Shown piece after piece: positions 7,201 to 10,997 of a stretch of DNA of 11,488 nucleotides. The position numbers and the translations under genes are program-made. How positions within the stretch are numbered: position 1 is the stretch's first letter; each line of letters opens with the position of its first letter. A model generated the notes under the pieces. It worked only from the letters and a program-made list of their open reading frames with translations. It was not told the origin of the DNA and ran no database searches. The DNA comes from an uncultured Myxococcales bacterium (GTDB lineage: Bacteria > Myxococcota_A > Bradymonadia > UBA7976 > UBA1532). The stretch spans positions 1-11,488 of the forward strand of contig CALBMW010000563.1 of NCBI GenBank assembly GCA_937896275.1, in the 5' to 3' direction.

Positions 7201-7859
7201 GCCTTCGTGAGATCGGCTCGCGCCAGGTTCACCCCGGGCAGCACCAGGCCGGCCAGCTCGGCGCCGATCAGGCTGACGCCGGGGCCGAGCATGCCGCGCA
7301 TGGTGGGGTCGAAGCCCTCCGGCCAGAGGGTCATACCGTCGAAGAAGGCGCCGTGCAGATCCTCGCTGCTGACGTCGGCGCCGCTGAGATCGAGGCCGCG
7401 GAGGTCGACGCAGGCGCACGAGGTCTCGACGTCGGGCCACGCACACTCGGGGTTTCGGTTCTCGTCGATGCACAGGCGGCAGCGGCCCTCGAGGTCCTCG
7501 CCGAACCCGTCGCGGCAGCCGCAGCGCAGGACCGTGGTGTCGCAGAGGCCGTTGCGGCCGCACTCGCTGTCCTGGGCGCAGCCACCCGCCTTGCAGACCT
7601 GCGTGGGCGCCGCCTCGAAGGTGAGCGAGGCGTAGCAAGTCGTGCCGTCGTCGCAGCGGCCGCCCACCTCGGGGCACTCGGCCCGGCAGCGACCGTCGCC
7701 CGCGCAGACACCCTCGGCGCAGGCGCCGCTCGACTCACAGGCCTCACCGAGCGCGACCTTCTTGCTGCCGCCGTCGTCGTCGCAGCTCACCGCCAGGCCC
7801 GCCAAACAAATGGCCAGCGTGGCGGTGGCCAGATCGAGCGCGATGCTGCGCCACCTCAT
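1224..7859 (-). CDS. Giant pentapeptide-repeat lipoprotein (about 2,211 aa)
   Basis: The ATG at 7859 is chosen because GAGGGAGG lies just upstream and because it starts a signal peptide ending in L-A-V-S-C, with Cys26 as the likely lipidation site, followed by D-D-D. Residues 41-150 are Cys-rich (18 Cys) with an EGF-like C-x-C-x2-G-F turn. From about 151 to 2188 the chain is mostly A-(D/N)-L-x-x pentapeptides, the family that folds as a right-handed quadrilateral beta-helix. A W-P-E-G-F-D-P motif near the start also occurs in other pentapeptide proteins. Three modules end near residues 1183, 1466 and 2188. A 23-residue Pro/Gly/Met tail closes the protein. Known gyrase-binding members (Qnr, MfpA) are near 200 residues and cytoplasmic, so that role is unlikely. 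I infer an envelope-anchored structural rod or adhesin, function unknown. It is probably cotranscribed with the upstream lipoprotein gene. Confidence 0.9.
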   Translation of the reverse strand: MRWRSIALDLATATLAICLAGLAVSCDDDGGSKKVALGEACESSGACAEGVCAGDGRCRAECPEVGGRCDDGTTCYASLTFEAAPTQVCKAGGCAQDSECGRNGLCDTTVLRCGCRDGFGEDLEGRCRLCIDENRNPECAWPDVETSCACVDLRGLDLSGADVSSEDLHGAFFDGMTLWPEGFDPTMRGMLGPGVSLIGAELAGLVLPGVNLARADLTKADLSNTDLSGADLSEANLTDANLTNANLEGANLAGANLMNADLTDANLTGANLTGANLNGANLEGARLTGAEGDLPPWVEASLAEDGTVRADVLARRVTEEGFDDLQGANLAGADLSNADLSGKDMQGANLSEAELDGANLMDANLQDANLQDAQLDGANLQGANLMNANLAGADLSGADAAGANLAGANLAGADLTGADLYDEETETAAMLAGANLTGSNLTGADLRNADLTEAVLDRAFAAQMVCGTTQKGCVPLVHPCRDGSTCVPARETPQLLLNGAMMPDASLRNAWFRGAQIKDVNLSRGDLSDAQLEGAVMTGAVAEGAIFDRTQLTMVDLTGASLKDGDLRRAVLGPGTVFADANLGNARLSRQTLVAINFAGADLTGAKLDLTNLRNAVLERAKLGGANLQGALLGCCDDRAVCPQTVALSACEPARVRGADFTLADFSTNGTRGGDIWGVDFRGLSLQQANLVGAVVGPADLRNANMSSAVLLDVDFRQARLGNAIFSQARMLRAKLNDQYLVGATLDSVDLTDADLRGADLSDANLSGAYLERTRLDGAKMQRTNLGLATIIAGLGSAGAPVDMSDAVLNEARLVGVDLGFVDYCRASFEGAVLENVKANAAMPWLTLGLGPDLAWRQANLLARVSGDEPPQNLFCVRLVDAALDGIRFAPETDLRRARLERVTAAPVEGAATTLVDVDFEGAQLVEANLADAVLTGANFTNATLEKVNLNNADISGGEFENVTMSMTTFMGARLDGAHLAGLNLSNVEMGAAHLVDADLAGATLFLTGLHGANLTDADLTGVMAQQVDLSSAVLFRADLFQADLRDARLAGADLTVASFREATAPAADFGGANLVRTDLTDGVFDTANFSEAGLHGAILERASMVGVDFTDALGRPAVFRGVDLSGAILCGTQWGSFDDEEDWVGAVLSEATVCPPKNENNTCIVTAATAGTGSALTCRLFGLPALEPGADLGGVDLSGRDLSMVDLTEANLAGANLANATLGDAPGADFTEARLARTHVAPGANLQGAIFVEATLSNMEFGAGADISGANFRDAQMQGAVLNDVVAHETDFTGAFLTGASLQRIDALQALFVGTELVGANLVGANLRLASLAQAVAQNADLSGVNATGARAAGVLLAQARLVGANFTDADLSGAAATGASLNDMVLTGANLGGANLTNARGKPADLRGVDFSGANLCGVQWGERNPSEEWTDTIITGDVVCPPKDANGDCLVTAQALPRCNLFGQDLAIGPGANLTGADLRAMDLRGQNLSDAILVDANLSTADLTGGNLTRADLGGANLTGANLTDVVWTHARLEGANFRNVVGNLPAWVRAGIGADMVFHDAALVAAIRAGFKALGGARLTGANLAGANLSNAVLTGTALQQANLTGANLGGANLNDALAIGANLSGASLLNAQAVRADLENANLRGATLTAAVFTRARLAGALLGCCRDGARCSEAPAQCAVATVAGASFVEADLSRSNRATDLWGLDLRDVAMGQAVLSGAAFGTADLRRTDFTRAQLTGGVDLRQARLDGALFTQAMMRGANLADVTIATARFEGADLTEADLSGAGLVGADLRNSRLGASAGDRDAHLGGADLTGADLSGATVTGSAGAVTLVEAVLHTTDFSQARLDQANYCRADFEGALLLGTALSGQQPWPGAGRNAQGRFAAATLVQTLRQNPPANLGCLRLVDANLAGVDLSAVTDLRNAMLTRVDLTGANLMGVNFGGTRLVEVSLRDAILRDAILLGQDLGAQNLSGADLRGADLTDVRLTEADVSGANLTGATLLRAQLRDVDFTGALLTGADLGDASLGGSDFTLADLATARMVRARLGSATFDRASLAQANLTDAVGLGTTLTDASLVSAVLRRTNLTGANLSGARTHSAQLIETVLARADLTDTLGLPGAFQQVNLSGANLCGSEWIELSATLDAAALLSIDTICPYRDPDRGRCLSAGDMLDCMLFEGPPEPPDAGVVGMGGAMGMGGVPP
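1296..3461 (-). repeat. Pentapeptide module 3 (residues about 1467-2188)
   Basis: It begins with N-L-P-A-W-V at residue 1548 and repeats L-L-G-C-C at 1668-1672, Y-C-R-A (Cys1861), Cys1911 before L-R-L-V-D and L-C-G-S-E-W at 2140. The first three match module 1 at an offset of 1,035-1,036 residues, so the segment from L-L-G-C-C to L-V-D has kept its length. The closing signature is I-C-P-Y ... C ... C-M-L-F-E-G. Confidence 0.75.
3462..4310 (-). repeat. Pentapeptide module 2 (short, residues about 1184-1466)
   Basis: About 283 residues of pentapeptides ending in L-C-G-V-Q-W (residue 1418), V-C-P-P-K, C and C-N-L-F-G. It lacks the D-L-P-x-W-V, L-L-G-C-C and Y-C-R-A landmarks of the other modules, so it may be an internally shortened copy or a duplicated closing segment. 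Confidence 0.7.
4311..7409 (-). repeat. Pentapeptide module 1 (residues about 151-1183)
   Basis: This is the longest module. Its landmarks in order are W-P-E-G-F-D-P, D-L-P-P-W-V at residue 293, a four-Cys loop at 466-486, L-L-G-C-C at 632-636, Y-C-R-A around Cys825, a single Cys876 before V-R-L-V-D, and L-C-G-T-Q-W at 1130. It closes with V-C-P-P-K ... C ... C-R-L-F-G. The landmarks from 632 onward recur in module 3. Confidence 0.75.
7410..7739 (-). other. Cys-rich N-terminal region of the pentapeptide lipoprotein
   Basis: Residues 41-150 carry 18 Cys. The part D-S-E-C-x5-C-x6-C-x-C resembles the unit D-D-A-E-C-x5-C-x5-C-x2-C in the convergent Cys-rich gene. It is followed by an EGF-like turn and C-x-C before the first pentapeptide. 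The even Cys number after a lipoprotein signal fits disulfide bonding outside the cytoplasm. Confidence 0.65.
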
Positions 7860-7863
7860 GCCG

Positions 7864-7871
7864 CCTCCCTC
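7864..7871 (-). promoter_or_regulatory. Ribosome binding site, GAGGGAGG
   Basis: On the minus strand GAGGGAGG lies 4 nt before the ATG at 7859. It decides the start: the longer frame beginning at 7937 would add 26 residues ahead of the signal peptide and overlap the end of the upstream gene. Confidence 0.7.
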
Positions 7872-7902
7872 ACGGGTGATCCCGAAACGAATCCGCCCCG
7901 GG

Positions 7903-7917
7903 CGCCGACGCTCGGCG
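7903..7917 (-). other. Intercistronic hairpin
   Basis: CGCCGA and TCGGCG form a 6-bp stem with a 3-nt loop inside the 74-nt gap between the two lipoprotein genes. It may tune relative expression or protect a processed mRNA end. In DNA this GC-rich, such a stem may also be chance. Confidence 0.3.
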
Positions 7918-7933
7918 TCACCGGGTCCCCCCC

Positions 7934-9430
7934 TCATCGCCGGGACGAGTCCGCCTGGGCCGCGGCCTCCTCTTCGGACCGACCGTCCTCGAGCGGCGCG
8001 ATCTCCTGCCCGGTGTCCGGGTTGACGTCGCGCACGGCGACGCGCCGGCGGAGATAACTCTCGACCTGATCGCTCTGATCGAGCAGCGGCCCGATGACGG
8101 CGTTGCGCTGCTCACCGTCGCGCTCGTTCCAGCCAGGGTAGCGGGCCACGGCCGTGGCGATCAGGACCCGCAGTTGGTTTTGGAGGGCGGCGCGCGCCTC
8201 GATGACCTTCTCGAAGCCCGCCCCCTGCTTGCCGGACTCGAGGGCCCGGCGCAGGGCCTCGTGCGCCTCGACGACCGTCGCGATGTGGGGCGCGAGGCGC
8301 AGCACCTTCACCTGCTCCGGGCGATCTCGCTCCAGGACCGTCATGGCGGTGAGCGCGCGCTCCACCTGCTCCGGGTAGTCGGTGCCCATGAGCTCCAGCG
8401 GCCCCTCGGGGAAGACCAGCTGGGCGATCTCGTCGATGGCCTTGAGCGCCTCGGGGGTGTCGAGCAGCTGCCGGAGGCTGTCGAGCTGGCCGTGGAAGCC
8501 GCTGAGGCGGGCGTCGGCGATGGAATCGGCCTGGCGGACGACGTGCTGGAAGCTGGCGCGGTCGCGGCGCGTCTCGAGCCACTCGCGCTCGAGGGCCCAG
8601 GTGGTGCGGGCCTGCGTTTGCACGCGGTGTGCGCGGTCCTTCAGATCGGCCTCGATGTCGGCCGGCATGGTCGCCAGGACGTGGCTGAGGGCGAAGACCA
8701 CGCGACCGGGAGGCAGCACCTGCAGGTTGACGAGGGACTCGACCTGCGAGATGGCGCTCTCGGAGGTCTGAAACCTGAACTCGTGGCTGCGCCGCTGGGC
8801 GTCGTCGAGGGCCATGGCCAGCAGGTGCTGCCGGCCTTCGTCGCTGCCCGTGAGGCCCAGGGCGAAGACCGCCGAGCGGGTGATGGTGTCGATGATCTCG
8901 CGCCGGATGACCGCGTCGACGTCCCAGTCGATGGAGCGCTTGACCCAGTTGAGGGGATCGGTGCTCTCGACCAGGAAGGACAGGGCGAGCTTGGTGGCGC
9001 GCTCGTTCTTGTTGAGCCGCACGAGGTTGCCGAGGGCGATGAAGGCGCCCTGCAACTCGTGGAGTTCCTCGGAGCGGGCGAAGAGGGGGGCGCGGCTCTC
9101 GACGTGGGCCTGCAGGCGGGCGAAGGCCTCGGGACCACCGGCGTAGCCCGCCACGCGGACCGCCGCCACCCAGCACTCCCTCTGCTCGACCTGCTCGAGG
9201 ACGGCCCACACCTGCGCGAGCGCCTTTGGCCCCACACGGGCCGCGTCCTCCTCGGCGAGCGCCTTGTCGCGCGGACATTCGAACGTGGCGCGTTGGGCCA
9301 CCTTGGTGCGGGTCTGAGCGGGCGACGACGCCCCGCAGGCGGCAAGCCAGGTCAAGGCGGCGAGGACGGCGATGCCCTTCCCCACGGTCGCCCGCGCTCG
9401 GACATCCAGGCTCCGACGGTTGCTTTCCAC
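7934..9430 (-). CDS. Alpha-helical HEAT-like lipoprotein of unknown function (498 aa)
   Basis: The GTG at 9430 is preferred because AAGGGGG precedes it by a few bases; the GTG at 9463 gives a longer frame but no ribosome site. The N-terminus has Arg residues, the hydrophobic stretch I-A-V-L-A-A-L-T-W and a lipobox L-A-A-C with Cys32, so it is a predicted lipoprotein. Residues about 70-210 resemble HEAT-like helical repeats, for example A-L-G-N-L-V-R-L and F-A-L-G-L-T-G-S-D-E-G. The remainder is long amphipathic helices. The last 25 or so residues are acidic and probably disordered. No catalytic motif is visible. The mature part contains two further Cys. It lies immediately upstream of the giant pentapeptide lipoprotein gene on the same strand, which suggests a shared envelope role such as scaffold or assembly partner (inference). 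I do not recognise a named family. Confidence 0.85.
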   Translation of the reverse strand: MESNRRSLDVRARATVGKGIAVLAALTWLAACGASSPAQTRTKVAQRATFECPRDKALAEEDAARVGPKALAQVWAVLEQVEQRECWVAAVRVAGYAGGPEAFARLQAHVESRAPLFARSEELHELQGAFIALGNLVRLNKNERATKLALSFLVESTDPLNWVKRSIDWDVDAVIRREIIDTITRSAVFALGLTGSDEGRQHLLAMALDDAQRRSHEFRFQTSESAISQVESLVNLQVLPPGRVVFALSHVLATMPADIEADLKDRAHRVQTQARTTWALEREWLETRRDRASFQHVVRQADSIADARLSGFHGQLDSLRQLLDTPEALKAIDEIAQLVFPEGPLELMGTDYPEQVERALTAMTVLERDRPEQVKVLRLAPHIATVVEAHEALRRALESGKQGAGFEKVIEARAALQNQLRVLIATAVARYPGWNERDGEQRNAVIGPLLDQSDQVESYLRRRVAVRDVNPDTGQEIAPLEDGRSEEEAAAQADSSRR

Positions 9431-9437
9431 AGGCCCC
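9431..9437 (-). promoter_or_regulatory. Ribosome binding region before the GTG at 9430
   Basis: The minus strand reads AAGGGGGCCT directly before the GTG. This purine-rich, G-rich run is the only Shine-Dalgarno-like sequence near the candidate starts (9463, 9430, 9385), and so it supports 9430. Confidence 0.4.
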
Positions 9438-9480
9438 CTTCCGACGGCGGGCGCAGCGCCCACGGTCGCGATTATCCACT

Positions 9481-9508
9481 CTGTGCGCGTCTCATGCTAC
9501 GTGCGCAG
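9481..9508 (+). other. Hairpin upstream of the -10 box
   Basis: CTGTGCGCGT (9481-9490) pairs with ACGTGCGCAG (9499-9508) in 10 bp including two G-U wobbles, with an 8-nt loop. It lies between the two divergent start regions. The role is unknown. Confidence 0.3.
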
Positions 9509-9517
9509 GTGCGATGG

Positions 9518-9536
9518 TGTAAGTTTACAGTATAAT
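9518..9536 (+). promoter_or_regulatory. Dyad TGTAA-GT-TTACA adjoining a TATAAT -10 box
   Basis: TATAAT at 9531-9536 is a perfect sigma-70-type -10 hexamer. Directly upstream, at 9518-9529, is the inverted repeat TGTAAGTTTACA with 5-bp arms. No TTGACA-like hexamer lies 15-18 bp upstream. A dyad in the spacer position fits a repressor site or an activator of spacer-binding type. The predicted transcript would start near 9543 and give a leader of about 140 nt. Confidence 0.45.
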
Positions 9537-9686
9537 TGTCTTGCCAAGTGACCCCCTTTCCGTGTTTATCAGAGGTTGAAGTACCGCGCGGGGGCAAGAA
9601 GTGTCCGCTGACCCGAGGCCAGCGCACGAGGTTGCGCGCACCGCGAAGTGCGTCGGGTCGCCATGCTTGCGCGTGCGGGGTCGGCG

Positions 9687-10961
9687 ATGAGGTTCGTCCT
9701 GAGGCTCGGCACCCGTGAGGTGCTCGTTTGCACGCGCGATCGCTTCAAGCGCTTCGACAGTACCAACGAGGCCACCGAGTTCCTCGCGCGGTACGCGATG
9801 GCGCTCGACAACTTCCGCGCCCTGCGTGCGTCGCTCTCGCACGACCCACGCTACACCGCGTTGCTCAAGCTCAACCAGCCGCAGCTGATCATCGAGGTCG
9901 CGCGCATGCTGGTCGAGGGGCGCGTCAACCTGCTGCCCGACGCCGACGGGCTGCCGCCGTGGACATGGACCTTCCCGCTGACGCCCACCTCGCCGTGGAA
10001 CGACAGCAGCGCCGCGCTCGAGTCGAACGCGCTGGTCAACCCCGACGACGAGACGGGCGAGGACGAGGACGAGAACCTCGACGAGAAGCCGGAGCCGGTC
10101 CTGCCGCCGGAGTTCCCGCGGCTGGCCAAGGAAGAGGCCGACGCCCTCGCCTTCGAGAGCAAGAAGTACGGGTTCAAGCTCGATCTTCTGCAGCACGTGG
10201 ACACGGACTACCCGCCCGGCAGCGAGCTGGCGGAGGAGTTCACCAAGCTGGCGAAGAGCCAGGGGTCCGCGCTGCTCGAGAAGGCGGTCGAGTCGGGTCC
10301 GCTGCTGTCCAAGCTGGCGACCAAGGGCGGCGATTCGCCGGCGCACACGCAGGTCGGCGAACAGTTCGGCGCGGTCGTGCAGGAGCAGGACAAGACGCTC
10401 AAGACGCTCGCCGAGCGCATCGGCGACTTCCTGCGGGCCGTGCTGTCGGGGGCGCCCCCCGAGGATCCGCTGCGCACCGAGCTCGGCCCTGCGCTGCGCA
10501 CGGTGCACGAGGGCCAGGGCAAGAACCTGGGCGCGGCGGCCGAGGGGCTGGGTCAGCGGCTCGATGCGCTGGCGCCGGACAAGGAAGAGAAGCAGACGAA
10601 GCCCGAGTCGGGGGTCAGCGCGTCACTGCGCAACTTGCATGGTGAGCATGCGGAGAAGCTGGCGGGGACGGCGACCGACCTGCTGGGCGCGCTCGACGAC
10701 GCCAATAAGCTGCCCGCGGTGCCGACCGAGCCGGGCTGGGTACGTTTCCGCATCGTGGACGAGGCGACCGGCGAGCCGCTGCGTGGCTACAAGCTCGTGG
10801 TGCGCGGTGAGTTGGGCAAAGAGATCGAGCTCGACGACGGCGGGAGCGGTCTGATCGAAGCCAAGGATCTGCCCGAGGGGCCGGTTGGCCTGGTGCGGAT
10901 CATCGACAATGAGGCCTATGAAGTCGTCGAGGTCGTCGCCGAAGAGGGCGACCCGGCGTGA
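9687..10961 (+). CDS. Helical-repeat protein with C-terminal beta-sandwich-like domain (424 aa)
   Basis: The ATG at 9687 is chosen because GGGG lies 6 nt upstream and M-R-F-V-L-R-L is a natural beginning; in-frame starts at 9648 (GTG, inside a predicted hairpin) and 9663 (ATG) are alternatives. No signal peptide is visible. Residues 1-105 form a mixed domain, followed by a Pro/Trp-rich stretch and an acidic linker near 118-136. Four degenerate helical repeats of 42-44 residues start at about 181, 223, 266 and 310. Residues about 350-417 (V-R-F-R-I-V-D-E-A-T-G-E-P-L-R-G-Y) look like a carboxypeptidase-regulatory or Ig-type beta-sandwich, a tail I associate with accessory or effector proteins of contractile secretion systems. 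The LysM-like gene follows after 36 nt, so the two are probably one operon. The family is not recognised; the secretion link is an inference. Confidence 0.85.
   Translation: MRFVLRLGTREVLVCTRDRFKRFDSTNEATEFLARYAMALDNFRALRASLSHDPRYTALLKLNQPQLIIEVARMLVEGRVNLLPDADGLPPWTWTFPLTPTSPWNDSSAALESNALVNPDDETGEDEDENLDEKPEPVLPPEFPRLAKEEADALAFESKKYGFKLDLLQHVDTDYPPGSELAEEFTKLAKSQGSALLEKAVESGPLLSKLATKGGDSPAHTQVGEQFGAVVQEQDKTLKTLAERIGDFLRAVLSGAPPEDPLRTELGPALRTVHEGQGKNLGAAAEGLGQRLDALAPDKEEKQTKPESGVSASLRNLHGEHAEKLAGTATDLLGALDDANKLPAVPTEPGWVRFRIVDEATGEPLRGYKLVVRGELGKEIELDDGGSGLIEAKDLPEGPVGLVRIIDNEAYEVVEVVAEEGDPA
10227..10712 (+). repeat. Four degenerate helical repeats
   Basis: Units begin near 10227, 10353, 10482 and 10614. 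Their shared pattern is h-x3-[F/L]-x2-[L/V]-x6-L-x3-A-x6-L-x2-h, for instance L-A-E-E-F-T-K-L, V-G-E-Q-F-G-A-V, L-G-P-A-L-R-T-V and V-S-A-S-L-R-N-L. Each probably forms a helix or helical hairpin. DNA identity between units is low, so the duplication is old. Confidence 0.6.
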
Positions 10962-10997
10962 CGATGGTTGACCTGGCTGGGATGGACTGAAGCTGCG

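Larger units (their letters stand above)
9431..9686. promoter_or_regulatory. Divergent promoter region
   Basis: This 256-nt gap between divergent genes includes the only clearly AT-rich island of the window (about 9518-9566). It holds a consensus -10 box with an adjoining dyad for the plus strand, a weaker GATAAT on the minus strand at 9471-9476 about 40 nt before the GTG, a hairpin at 9481-9508, and a leader that can fold into a three-way junction. No convincing -35 hexamer is present for either direction. Confidence 0.55.

Noticed and set aside
1224..7859. Gyrase-protecting Qnr/MfpA-type pentapeptide protein
   Set aside because: Those proteins are about 200 residues and cytoplasmic. This one is ten times longer, lipidated and Cys-rich.
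972..8057. Plus-strand frame of 2,361 codons
   Set aside because: It is the in-register antisense of the pentapeptide gene. Its translation is rich in Arg, Gln, Val, Gly and His with no signal peptide or ribosome site, and it runs across the start of one gene into the end of the next. The minus-strand reading has a lipoprotein signal, a ribosome site and family-specific repeats.
8174..9535. Plus-strand frame of 453 codons
   Set aside because: Antisense to the HEAT-like lipoprotein gene. It is rich in Leu, Asp, Gly, Val and His as expected from antisense of GC-rich coding DNA, and extends across the divergent promoter.
9648..9686. Upstream GTG (9648) or ATG (9663) as start of the helical-repeat gene
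   Set aside because: Neither has a clear ribosome site and the GTG lies in a predicted hairpin stem. The ATG at 9687 has GGGG at good spacing. The ATG at 9663 remains possible.
9525..10508. Minus-strand frame of 327 codons
   Set aside because: Antisense of the helical-repeat gene with Arg/Leu-rich shadow composition. It has no upstream ribosome site.
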